Origin: an uncultured Clostridia bacterium
Lineage (GTDB): Bacteria > Bacillota > Clostridia > Christensenellales > UBA1242
Assembly: GCA_947630075.1 (NCBI GenBank)
Contig: CANRGF010000003.1
Coordinates: forward strand, 1-43,471
Length of the DNA stretch: 43,471 nucleotides
Direction: 5' to 3'
Shown: positions 18,353 to 27,417 of the stretch, piece after piece
Layout of the letters: each line of letters opens with the position of its first letter
Numbering within the stretch: the first letter of the stretch is position 1
Made by a program: the position numbers and the translations under genes
Notes under the pieces: generated by a model
Told to the model about the DNA's origin: nothing
The model's database searches: none
Seen by the model: the letters and a program-made list of their open reading frames with translations, nothing else

Positions 18353-18580
18353 ATGGAAAATAAAGAGCAAGTGTTAAAAATATTTGCCAAAAAACTTAAA
18401 GAACTCTTGAAGGAAAACAATCTAAACAACTCCACCTTCGCTGCAAAATGCGGAATTCCTCGCACCACAATTAATAGTTGGACAGAGTGCAAGAAAATTC
18501 CAAAGGCGGACGCATTGCTAGTGGTGGCAGAGTTTTTTAATGTGTCGGTGGATTTCTTGCTTGGGAGAGAAGATTTTTAA
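18353..18580 (+). CDS. XRE-family HTH regulator
   Basis: LKEFLKENNLNNSTFAAKCGIPRTTINSWTECKKIPKADALLVVAEFFNVSVDFLLGRED-like helix-turn-helix translation. Confidence 0.88.
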   Translation: MENKEQVLKIFAKKLKELLKENNLNNSTFAAKCGIPRTTINSWTECKKIPKADALLVVAEFFNVSVDFLLGREDF

Positions 18581-18602
18581 AAAGGCCGCATTGAGCGGCT
18601 TT

Positions 18603-19319
18603 TTATAATTTATCTTGTGTGTCCTTAAAATTGAAACTTTCGTGCCAACTATGAAAATTTGGGTGAATATAGGTTGTGTTTTTAAACACCAAGTCGTTAT
18701 ATTTTGTGCCCACAAAAATTTTATAAGGAATATATTTATCTAAAGCTTCCCATATTTCGTCAACGAGTGAAGCTTGCAACACACTGAAATATTGCGACCT
18801 TTCATCTTCCACATATTTCAAAATATATTCAGTGCCTCGCCTTAACTTAAATTTTTCGTCTAGCGAAAGGCAGGTGCTATCGCAAATATTGCCCAATCTA
18901 TCTGCCAATTTCAAAACGAGTGCATAGTCGGACATGGCAACCATCTTCTCAGCAAGATAATTGTCTTTGCCTTTTTCATTTTTTTCGTAGTTTACAGTTG
19001 TTACATCTTGCACCAGCCCGGCAACCACTTCACCAAACTTTTTTTCCAAAATTTTTGGGCAAGTATAAGTGTCTTCGAGAGTGTCATGCAAATAGGCAGC
19101 GGCAACAAGCATTGGAAGAACTTCCACATCTTCTTTCCTTCCATATTTCATCACCATTTTTTTCAAGATTTCCGCCACCATCTTAGGATGCTCAATATAA
19201 GGAGTTTTGCCATCCTTTCTAAACTGATGGCGGTGTTTCTTTTTTGCAAACTTTAACGCTTCGTTTTCGTCTAAAACTTTTTCTTTTCTTTTGAATAGAC
19301 GGTCTAAAATTAAACCCAC
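18603..19319 (-). CDS. HD-domain phosphohydrolase (SpoT/RelA hydrolase-like)
   Basis: HRHQFRKDGKTPYIEHPKMVAEIL...AAYLHDTLEDT...VLKLADRLGNI. Confidence 0.8.
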   Translation of the reverse strand: MGLILDRLFKRKEKVLDENEALKFAKKKHRHQFRKDGKTPYIEHPKMVAEILKKMVMKYGRKEDVEVLPMLVAAAYLHDTLEDTYTCPKILEKKFGEVVAGLVQDVTTVNYEKNEKGKDNYLAEKMVAMSDYALVLKLADRLGNICDSTCLSLDEKFKLRRGTEYILKYVEDERSQYFSVLQASLVDEIWEALDKYIPYKIFVGTKYNDLVFKNTTYIHPNFHSWHESFNFKDTQDKL

Positions 19320-19451
19320 CTTTCACCACCTTTTGCAAAAGACTTCAAATTTAATCTTGCCTATTCGTAATATTATATCATAAAAAGCAAGTTTGTCAAC
19401 AAACAAACCTTGAATTTTGTGGGTTTTGTGTGCGTTTTATTTGCGTGAAAA

Positions 19452-19495
19452 ATTGCTAGCCTTTTAAACCTCTGCTTTGCCTATCCATATCTTCC
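19452..19495. repeat. 44-bp direct repeat, copy 1 (duplicated gene 3' end)
   Basis: attgctagccttttaaacctctgctttgcctatccatatcttcc, one mismatch to 19607-19650. Confidence 0.9.
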
Positions 19496-19606
19496 TCGTC
19501 GAAAAATTCGCTTTTGCTCGTTTGCTAAAGCAAACTTCGGCTTTTGCTCTTTTTCTCCTCTTCTCTGCAAAACTTTATTTTGCAGAGATTTTGTGCGTTG
19601 TGGAAG

Positions 19607-19650
19607 ATTGCTAGCCTTTCAAACCTCTGCTTTGCCTATCCATATCTTCC
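19607..19650. repeat. 44-bp direct repeat, copy 2 (3' end of the 88-aa ORF)
   Basis: attgctagcctttcaaacctctgctttgcctatccatatcttcc. Confidence 0.9.
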
Positions 19651-19877
19651 ACAACGATGTCGCAAATTTCGCCAACTGTGGAGCAATATTTAAGCACGTC
19701 CCAAGGTTCATTTGTGTGGAAATGGATTTTTATTGTTTCGCTCGTGGCTCCCAATCCATCACCAACCACAATTAAGCAATCACCTTTAAAGTTTTTCAAA
19801 AAATAATTGCGAATATCATCTTCACTTAAATTTTTGCCTTCAATTAAAAGTTGAGTGTCATATCTAAATTCAATCAT
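19611..19877 (-). CDS. Small DAK/FakA C-terminal-domain-like protein (88 aa)
   Basis: YDTQLLIEGKNLSEDDIRNYFLKNFKGDCLIVVGDG...IKIHFHTNEPWDVLKY resembles the FakA/YloV motif region. Confidence 0.65.
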   Translation of the reverse strand: MIEFRYDTQLLIEGKNLSEDDIRNYFLKNFKGDCLIVVGDGLGATSETIKIHFHTNEPWDVLKYCSTVGEICDIVVEDMDRQSRGLKG

Positions 19878-20022
19878 AGTGTCTCCTATGTTTTTTTATT
19901 ATAAAATAAATTTTTGAAAAAGTAAAACAAATTTTATCTCTCAATTTTGCTCTAATTTAAAATTTATTGAAATAAAACAAATAGGTTTGACAAAATTAAT
20001 TTTAGAAAATATAATTATAAAA

Positions 20023-21096
20023 ATGGAAATAAAAGAGGTTAAACTTAATAATTTTAGAAATTATAGTCAAGCAAAAATAGATTTTAAGAATGGTTTAAAT
20101 TTCATTGTTGGCAAAAACGCACAAGGCAAAACAAATTTATTGGAAAGCATATATATTTCAAGCATTGGCAAAAGCCCAAGAATAAGGAAAGATAAATTAA
20201 TCATTAAATTTGGTGAAGAGCGAGCAAAAATTGACATTGATTTTTCCACTCTTGCAGGCAAAAAAAACATTCAAATTTTTTTGGACAAACAAAATAAAAA
20301 GGCAATTAAAATAAACAATCTTAATGTGCTAAAACTAACTGAATTGGTAGGGTGCTTATCTGTGGTTTATTTCAGCCCGGACGAACTAAAACTCATCAAA
20401 GAAGTGCCTGAAGATAGGCGCACCTTTTTAGATATTTCCATAAGCCAGTTTGATAAAAATTATTTATATAACCTATTAAAGTATGATAAAATTTTGCGCC
20501 AGCGAAACACGATTTTGAAGTCTAACGAAAGCATTAATAGCAAGATTGAGCAATTAAAACTTTTCACTCCACAATTAGTTGACACTGCCGAAAAAATCAT
20601 CTTAAAAAGGCTAGAATTTGTGGAAAATTTGCGCCCTATTGCAAAAGAAATTCACAAGAAAATCACGCTAGACGAAAATTTAGAAATTGAATATAGTTAT
20701 AAGCCAAATAACAAGCCTATTAAAGAGGATTTAAGCGAACAATTTGAAAAGATAATAAATAAAGAAATAGAACTTGGATACACTTGCCTTGGTCCGCACC
20801 GTGATGATTTGGAGTTTAAAATTAATGGGTTAGATTGCAAAAATTTTGCAAGCCAAGGTCAGCAGCGCACGGTGGCACTAGTGGTGAAACTCTCTCTCAT
20901 GGAAGTAATAAAAAATGAAATTAATGAATATCCAATTTTGTTGCTTGATGATGTGTTGAGCGAGCTCGATTTGGCAAGGCAAAATAGGCTTTTGGAGTTT
21001 TCCACAAAATATCAAACTCTAATTACTTGCACTAATTTGCCCGAAACAAATTTGCCTTATAATGAAATAAAAATTGAAAATGGTGCAGTTTTATAA
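20023..21096 (+). CDS. recF: DNA replication and repair protein RecF
   Basis: MEIKEVKLNNFRNYSQAKIDFKNGLNFIVGKNAQGKTNLLESIYISSIGKSPR; LLDDVLSELD. Confidence 0.96.
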   Translation: MEIKEVKLNNFRNYSQAKIDFKNGLNFIVGKNAQGKTNLLESIYISSIGKSPRIRKDKLIIKFGEERAKIDIDFSTLAGKKNIQIFLDKQNKKAIKINNLNVLKLTELVGCLSVVYFSPDELKLIKEVPEDRRTFLDISISQFDKNYLYNLLKYDKILRQRNTILKSNESINSKIEQLKLFTPQLVDTAEKIILKRLEFVENLRPIAKEIHKKITLDENLEIEYSYKPNNKPIKEDLSEQFEKIINKEIELGYTCLGPHRDDLEFKINGLDCKNFASQGQQRTVALVVKLSLMEVIKNEINEYPILLLDDVLSELDLARQNRLLEFSTKYQTLITCTNLPETNLPYNEIKIENGAVL

Positions 21097-21148
21097 TTTA
21101 TCCTTGACAAATTGATTTTTTATGATAGAATTAACTTAGGAGCAAAAA

Positions 21149-21484
21149 ATGAACATAGAAGAAAATTTTAATTCAACTTCAAATGAAACTACTAAAAATA
21201 TAAATAATGAAAAATCCAAGCCAATGCTGGCAGATTTAATTTCAAAAAATGCCAAAAAAGCTTTTGGACGCAAAAGACTGAAAGAGAGTTGCCTAACCTG
21301 CCCAGATTGTGGCAACGCTTTGCCTTTCAACTCAATTTTTAGAATATATATGCACTCAAACAGCGAAGATCTTAATTGTTGGTATCAAGCAAATGAATTT
21401 GGTGAGTGTGTGGATAACAACCAAATGCGAGCAGAACGAATTGCAAAATTTAATGGAGAAAATTTTAACGAAGCAAAATTTTAA
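21149..21484 (+). CDS. Hypothetical protein with CPDCG zinc-ribbon-like motif
   Basis: ORF with AGGAG RBS; CLTCPDCGNALPF. Confidence 0.6.
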   Translation: MNIEENFNSTSNETTKNINNEKSKPMLADLISKNAKKAFGRKRLKESCLTCPDCGNALPFNSIFRIYMHSNSEDLNCWYQANEFGECVDNNQMRAERIAKFNGENFNEAKF

Positions 21485-21485
21485 T

Positions 21486-21512
21486 AAAAAGTGGTAAATT
21501 GCCACTTTTTTT
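21486..21512 (+). terminator. Intrinsic terminator
   Basis: AAAAAGTGG...CCACTTTTT. Confidence 0.75.
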
Positions 21513-21590
21513 TATAAACATTAAAAAATATTTTGAAAATTTAGTTTTATTTGTTATAATCTAATAGAATTCATTAATAGGAGGTTTTTA

Positions 21591-22610
21591 ATGATTTTAT
21601 TAACAGGTGGGCTTGGATATATTGGCTCACACACAGCAGTGGAACTGCTAAACGCAGGCGAAGATGTTGTTTGCTTAGACAACCTTTCAAATAGCGACAT
21701 TTCTGTGAAAGATAAAATTAAGCAAATTGTTAGCAAAACTCGTGAATTGACCGATGAAAATTTTAAAGTTTACATTGGTGATGCTCGCGACTATAAGACA
21801 TTGGACAAAATCTTTTGTGAAAACAAAATCAATTCGGTAATTCATTTTGCAGGGTTAAAGGCGGTTGGGGAATCGGTGGAACTCCCTCTTAAATATTACG
21901 ATAATAACCTTATTTCCACAATTAATCTGCTTGAAGTGATGAAAAATCACGGTGTTAAAAATTTCGTGTTTAGCTCATCAGCAACAGTTTATGGTGTGGC
22001 AAAGTCTATGCCAATCTATGAAAAATTTGAAACAGGTGCAGTTACCAACCCTTATGGGCGCACAAAATATTTCATTGAAGAAATATTAAAAGATGTTTAT
22101 GCTAGCGATAAATCTTTCAACATTATCATTTTAAGATATTTCAACCCAATTGGAGCGCATGATAGTGGTCTAATCGGTGAAAATCCTAATGGAATTCCAA
22201 ACAATCTTATGCCATACATTTCCCGTGTGGCAACAGGCAAACTTGAATATTTAAGTGTGTTTGGTGATGACTACAACACTCATGACGGCACAGGCGTGAG
22301 GGATTATATCCATGTGGTTGATTTGGCGCTTGGTCATGTGAAGGCTGTAAAAAAATTAAAGTCTAAATGTGGGCTAAAAATATACAATCTTGGCACGGGC
22401 GTTGGCTATTCAGTGCTAGATATTGTGAATGCCTACAACAAAGTGTGCGGTGGCAAGGTTAAATATAAGATTGTTGGGCGCAGGCCGGGCGATATAGATA
22501 TCTGCTATGCAAATGCAGATAAAGCAAAAAAAGAGCTTGGTTGGGTGGCAGAAAGAAATCTTGAAAATATGTGCAAAACGAGTTATAACTTTGAAAAGAA
22601 AAATAAATAG
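21591..22610 (+). CDS. galE: UDP-glucose 4-epimerase
   Basis: MILLTGGLGYIGSHTAVELLNAGEDVVCLDNLSNS; YGRTKYFIEEIL; GTGVRDYIHVVDLA. Confidence 0.96.
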   Translation: MILLTGGLGYIGSHTAVELLNAGEDVVCLDNLSNSDISVKDKIKQIVSKTRELTDENFKVYIGDARDYKTLDKIFCENKINSVIHFAGLKAVGESVELPLKYYDNNLISTINLLEVMKNHGVKNFVFSSSATVYGVAKSMPIYEKFETGAVTNPYGRTKYFIEEILKDVYASDKSFNIIILRYFNPIGAHDSGLIGENPNGIPNNLMPYISRVATGKLEYLSVFGDDYNTHDGTGVRDYIHVVDLALGHVKAVKKLKSKCGLKIYNLGTGVGYSVLDIVNAYNKVCGGKVKYKIVGRRPGDIDICYANADKAKKELGWVAERNLENMCKTSYNFEKKNK

Positions 22611-22631
22611 TGGCACTTGCCACTATTTTTT
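22605..22631. terminator. Bidirectional terminator between galE and dnaA
   Basis: AAATAGTGGC-ACTT-GCCACTATTT perfect 10-bp stem. Confidence 0.85.
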
Positions 22632-23973
22632 ATGATTTCATCAATCTTGATTTTATGTCGTTCACCAAAACTTTTGTGTGTGGGTTGGTTTTTATTTGAT
22701 TTGAAATTTTATCACGCGCGTGCATCACTGTGGTGTGGTCTCTTCCAAATATTGACCCTATTGCAGTGAGAGGAATATTAAGCAAATCATTGATTAAATA
22801 TATGCACATCTGCCTTGGCTCAACAATTTCTTTATTTCGCTTATTTCCAACCAAATCTTCTCTCGAAACTTTAAAGAACTCACATATTGTGGAAATAATT
22901 TTATCTGCATCAAGCTCGTTATGTTTCACTTCACCATAATCTTTTAGTGCTTCTTTCGCATCTTCTATTGACGAAGTGTTTTTTCCAAGCAGACTTGCAT
23001 AAAACACAACCTTAGACAAAAGCCCTTCCATTTCTCTTATGTTTGTGCTTGTCTTTTGAGCGATGAAATCTACCACATCGTTGTCTATCAAAAACCCTTC
23101 TTGTGCACATTTTTTCTTTATAATTGCCACTTTTGTTTCATAGTCTGGCTCTTGAATATCTTGGATAAGTCCGCTAGAGAAACGGCTTCTAAGCCTTTCT
23201 TCAAGTGCACTCATTTCTTTTGGCGGACGGTCGGACGCTATGATTATTTGTTTGTTGTTTTGATATAGTTCGTTATATGTGTTGAAAAACTCTTCTTGAA
23301 TTCCCGTTTTGTTTGAAATGAATTGAATATCATCCACCATCAACACGTCAACGTTTCTATACTTTTCTCTAAAATCGTTTGTGCTATTGCTCTTCACATT
23401 TTTTAGGCTTTCAACATAGTCGTTAGTGAACTTTTCACAAGTTACATAAAGCACATTCAAATTTGGTTGATGTTCGTTTAAATAGTTGCCAACTGCATGA
23501 AGTAAGTGCGTTTTGCCAAGACCAACTCCACCATATATAAATAGCGGATTAAATTTTTCGCTTGGTTTTTCTGCCACGCTCTGCATGGCCGCACACACCA
23601 CTTGATTTGACTTGCCCACAACAAAATTTTCAAATGTATATTTTTTATTAAACTTGCTCTTTAAATTTGAATTATCCTTAGTTTTTTCAATCTCTTCGTC
23701 TTGCTTTCTTAGGCTATCTTCATATTCTTGCTTGTCAGTTATTCTCACAAAGGTGTATGGAGTGAATTCTGTGCGTACGGCCTTGGTTAATTTTTCAAAA
23801 ATTGCAGGTTGGTTAACCTGATTTTTTGCAGTAACGCTAGGCGCAATTAAAACCAATTCATCATTCACATATTGCACAGGTTGAAGATTGCTTATCCACA
23901 AATCAAAATTGACGGCAGTAACTTCATTTTCCACCCTATTCAACACTTTTTTCCACTGACTATCTAGCAACAT
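22630..23973 (-). CDS. dnaA: Chromosomal replication initiator DnaA
   Basis: FIYGGVGLGKTHLLHAVGN; LMVDDIQFISNKTGIQEEFFNTYN; FGRDHTTVMHARDKI. Confidence 0.97.
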   Translation of the reverse strand: MLLDSQWKKVLNRVENEVTAVNFDLWISNLQPVQYVNDELVLIAPSVTAKNQVNQPAIFEKLTKAVRTEFTPYTFVRITDKQEYEDSLRKQDEEIEKTKDNSNLKSKFNKKYTFENFVVGKSNQVVCAAMQSVAEKPSEKFNPLFIYGGVGLGKTHLLHAVGNYLNEHQPNLNVLYVTCEKFTNDYVESLKNVKSNSTNDFREKYRNVDVLMVDDIQFISNKTGIQEEFFNTYNELYQNNKQIIIASDRPPKEMSALEERLRSRFSSGLIQDIQEPDYETKVAIIKKKCAQEGFLIDNDVVDFIAQKTSTNIREMEGLLSKVVFYASLLGKNTSSIEDAKEALKDYGEVKHNELDADKIISTICEFFKVSREDLVGNKRNKEIVEPRQMCIYLINDLLNIPLTAIGSIFGRDHTTVMHARDKISNQIKTNPHTKVLVNDIKSRLMKS

Positions 23974-24438
23974 ACTCTCTCCTAACTTTGACTAATTATA
24001 AAAGATTTGCCGGGTTTTGTCAAATAAATAACAAACTTAAAAAAGCTCTTTAAAAATGAGTTTTACACACTGTTTTTGGGGTTTTGCACATATATTTACA
24101 CATATTTATTCACAGTTTATGTGGATAAAATTTTCATATATATTGTAAATAATTAAAAGGTGTTCACAATATATAGTGTTAATTTGGAGTTTTACACATT
24201 TCCACGCCCTATAATATAATAACCACTAACAAAAAAAATAATAAAATAAAAAAATATCTTGGCGTGTGATTTGGCAAGGCATTATTTTCTATGTAAATTT
24301 ATAGATACTGATAAGCAACAAATTTAATTAAATATTAATCAAAAATTTTCTACAAAATTTCACAAATTATTTGACATTTTTATGGCGATTTGATAATATT
24401 GTGTTGTAATATAAATAAGGGGTTAAAGGGAGCGTAAA
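23974..24438. other. Predicted chromosomal origin oriC
   Basis: TTWTNCACA DnaA boxes at 24061-24069, 24082-24090, 24106-24114, 24120-24128 (minus, perfect TTATCCACA) and 24190-24198, AT-rich tract near 24230-24260, between dnaA and dnaN; a further TTATCCACA lies inside dnaA at 23892-23900. Confidence 0.88.
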
Positions 24439-25536
24439 ATGAAATTCAAATGTGATGGCTTAGAGTTAAGCGAGGCGATAGGAGTTGTGTCCAAGGCCAT
24501 TAGCAGCAAAACCACTTCTCAAATTCTTGAAGGAATCAAATTGGTGTGTGAAGAGGATAAATTAATCCTCACTTCAACCGACCTTGAAATGAGCGTTGAA
24601 AAGACGATTCGTGCCGAGGTGATGAACGCTGGGCAAACGGTTGTGCCAGGAAGGCTATTTGGTGAATATATCAAGAAGTTGACCAACGAGCAAATTGAAT
24701 GTGAGCTTAATGAAAAAAATCAATTAAGAATTGCATATACAGATAGTGAAGGCTCTATTCAGTGCATGGACATAAACGAGTTTCCTGAAATTCGCGAGAT
24801 TGAAAAAACCAACTATTTTGAAATTTCTAAGGACAATTTAAAATCATTAGTAAACAATGTGTTTTACGCTGTGGCTCAAGATGATTCTAGGCCGGTGCTT
24901 AAAGGCATTTTGATTGAAACTAATGGCTCAGACATTCGTGCAGTGGCTGTGGACGGATGCAGGCTAAGCATTTCAAACAAAAAGCTTGAAAATAGCACGG
25001 GTGATTTCAAAATTATTGTGCCGGGCAGAAACCTAAATGAAATTTGCAAAATGCTTGATAGTGAAGGCAATATTAAAGTGTATGTTCACACAAATAACAT
25101 TATGGTTGATATTGGCGACACAATTGTGATGAACCGCTTGATTGATGGTCAGTTTATCAACTACAAGCAAATTTTACCAAAAGATTTTGGCACTGTGGTT
25201 ACTATCAATAAAGAGCAGTTTGAAGACGCTATTGATAGGGCAAGTGTTTTATCTAGGGTGGATAAAAACAACTTGGTTAAGTTTGACATTAAAGAAAAGA
25301 ATTTAATGCTTACTTCAAATAGTGAAATTGGCTCAACAAAAGAAAACATTACTGTTGGATTAAAAGGCAGTGATTTGGTGATTTCGTTCAATTCAAAATA
25401 TTTTTCAGATTGCTTGCGTGTGATAGATAATCCTTATATAAAATTAAACTTCAATAGTGCAATTCAGCCATGCGTGATAACTCCTAGCGAAGGAAATGAT
25501 TATTTATTCTTAATATTACCTGTTAAAGCAAAATAG
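24439..25536 (+). CDS. dnaN: DNA polymerase III beta sliding clamp
   Basis: MKFKCDGLELSEAIGVVSKAISSKTTSQILEGIKLVCEEDKLILTSTDLEMSVE; VVPGRLFGEYIKKL; C-terminal LILPVK. Confidence 0.96.
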   Translation: MKFKCDGLELSEAIGVVSKAISSKTTSQILEGIKLVCEEDKLILTSTDLEMSVEKTIRAEVMNAGQTVVPGRLFGEYIKKLTNEQIECELNEKNQLRIAYTDSEGSIQCMDINEFPEIREIEKTNYFEISKDNLKSLVNNVFYAVAQDDSRPVLKGILIETNGSDIRAVAVDGCRLSISNKKLENSTGDFKIIVPGRNLNEICKMLDSEGNIKVYVHTNNIMVDIGDTIVMNRLIDGQFINYKQILPKDFGTVVTINKEQFEDAIDRASVLSRVDKNNLVKFDIKEKNLMLTSNSEIGSTKENITVGLKGSDLVISFNSKYFSDCLRVIDNPYIKLNFNSAIQPCVITPSEGNDYLFLILPVKAK

Positions 25537-25555
25537 TGGCCTCTGCCACTTTTTT
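25535..25555 (+). terminator. Intrinsic terminator after dnaN
   Basis: AGTGGC-CTCT-GCCACTTTTTT overlapping the dnaN stop. Confidence 0.75.
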
Positions 25556-25589
25556 ATACCACTTTCAAACTATGATTTTGGAGAGATTT

Positions 25590-26453
25590 ATGGATAAAGA
25601 AAAACAATTAATTTTAGATGCGGCAAATCAATATACAGAATATATAACAACAAACATTCCACAAACCCAAAATGATGAGGTTAAATATTATTTCAGTGGC
25701 TCACTTGCTATGCTTTTAATTATGGGTGCTAAATCTTTTTTAAGAGGTACTGTGGCTGACAAAAAGTTTAAGCAAAGGGGTGAAAATATAGAAATTGACT
25801 CATCTTCTAAATCTTGCTTAGAGGAAGGAATTAGAACTTCTTCTAGCGGAGATGTGGATGTTGTGGAAATTGAAGATGACTATTTCTTAAGGTTTTCATC
25901 TATATACAACACAAAAAGAGTTAGGGAAAATTGCAGTCTAACAAAAACTTTATTTCCAACTTGGAGAGAAGGCCAAAACGGGAGCATGTATCTTGACCTT
26001 TTAAATGATGACAGAAAGATTAATGCTCATAACATAGCTAGCATAACATTAAAGGACGGCACTAAAGTCTATACGATTGACCCAGTTGATTTAATTTTCC
26101 ACAAATTTGCAGACGCCATTTCAGCGCTCAGAACTAGCGAAAATGCCAAAGCAAAAGGTGAGAGAAATGAATATTATGATAAAAAATATGAGAAAGACAT
26201 AAAAGATTTTTGCTCACTAGCGAATGGAATTTTGCCTTTAATTAAGAATTTTAATGTGAGTGAAACTTTAGATGAAATTCTAACTAATAACGAACAATCC
26301 GCCATTAAATCATTGGTTGAAAGGAAAGACGAAGAGAGTGTTAGAAAATTTTATCAAGATTGCAAGCCTCATATAAAAAGTGGAAATGAACAACTCTTTA
26401 AAAAACTATTTGAAGAAATATTAAATAGATTTGCTTTAGTTAAAAGTTTATAA
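25590..26453 (+). CDS. Putative nucleotidyltransferase-like protein
   Basis: YYFSGSLAMLLIMGAKS...SSSGDVDVVEIEDDYF...YTIDPVDLIFHKFADAI has a GS/DxD-like layout; alternative ATG at 25590. Confidence 0.4.
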   Translation: MDKEKQLILDAANQYTEYITTNIPQTQNDEVKYYFSGSLAMLLIMGAKSFLRGTVADKKFKQRGENIEIDSSSKSCLEEGIRTSSSGDVDVVEIEDDYFLRFSSIYNTKRVRENCSLTKTLFPTWREGQNGSMYLDLLNDDRKINAHNIASITLKDGTKVYTIDPVDLIFHKFADAISALRTSENAKAKGERNEYYDKKYEKDIKDFCSLANGILPLIKNFNVSETLDEILTNNEQSAIKSLVERKDEESVRKFYQDCKPHIKSGNEQLFKKLFEEILNRFALVKSL

Positions 26454-26457
26454 AAAT

Positions 26458-26480
26458 AGTGGATTGCTCCACTTTTTTAT
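26458..26480 (+). terminator. Intrinsic terminator
   Basis: AGTGGA-TTGC-TCCACTTTTTT. Confidence 0.75.
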
Positions 26481-26526
26481 TATTTAACATTATATTTTTA
26501 GTGCAAAATATGATATAATTAAAAAC

Positions 26527-27417
26527 ATGAAAGCAGATGATGTTGAAGAGAGCTTGAGAAAGCGTTTTAAAAAGGAGTTGTTTTCCCCTTTTTGCAAGGC
26601 AATTAATAAATATGATTTAATTCAACCCAACGATAAAATTGCAGTGTGTATTTCTGGTGGGAAGGATAGTTTTTTGCTTGCCAAACTTTTCCAAGAATTA
26701 AAGCGTAGGCGCAATTTTATGGAAAGCAAAGAAGAAAACTTAAAAACCTCAGCAAATGACGAGTTAGACCATAATGGGAAAAATAAAGAAAACAGGAGTT
26801 TTGAACTCGTGTTTTTGGTGATGGACCCCGGATATTCAAAAACTCATCGCAAGCAAATTGAAGATAACGCTAAATTATTAAACATTCCTATCAAAATTTT
26901 TAAATCGACCATTTTTGAAAATGTGGAAAACATTGAAAAATCTCCGTGCTATATTTGTGCGCGTATGAGGCGCGGATATTTGTATAGCGAAGCAAAAAAA
27001 TTAGGCTGCAACAAAATTGCGCTCGGACATCATTATGACGACGTGATTGAAACTATTTTGATGGGAGTTATTTTTAGCGGACAATTCCAAACCATGATGC
27101 CAAAACTTAAAAGCACCAATTTTGAGGGAATGGAATTAATTAGGCCAATGTATTTAATTAGAGAGAAAGATATTTTGGCTTGGAAAAAATATAACAACTT
27201 AAATTTTTTGCAATGTGCTTGCAAATTCACAGAGAAAAATAAAGATGTTGAAAACAATTCAATGAGGCTAAAAATTAAAAATTTGATAGCCGATTTGGCA
27301 AAAGAAAACCCTCTTATTGAGGGCAACATCTTTAAGAGTGTGGAGAATGTGAACCTTTCCACAATCATTTCATATAAAGATAAATTTGGTGAGCATAATT
27401 TTTTGGATAATTATTAA
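26527..27417 (+). CDS. TtcA-like tRNA 2-thiolation ATPase (PP-loop)
   Basis: AVCISGGKDSFLLAKLF; PCYICARMRRGYLYSEAKKLGCNKIALGHHYDDVIETILM. Confidence 0.88.
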   Translation: MKADDVEESLRKRFKKELFSPFCKAINKYDLIQPNDKIAVCISGGKDSFLLAKLFQELKRRRNFMESKEENLKTSANDELDHNGKNKENRSFELVFLVMDPGYSKTHRKQIEDNAKLLNIPIKIFKSTIFENVENIEKSPCYICARMRRGYLYSEAKKLGCNKIALGHHYDDVIETILMGVIFSGQFQTMMPKLKSTNFEGMELIRPMYLIREKDILAWKKYNNLNFLQCACKFTEKNKDVENNSMRLKIKNLIADLAKENPLIEGNIFKSVENVNLSTIISYKDKFGEHNFLDNY

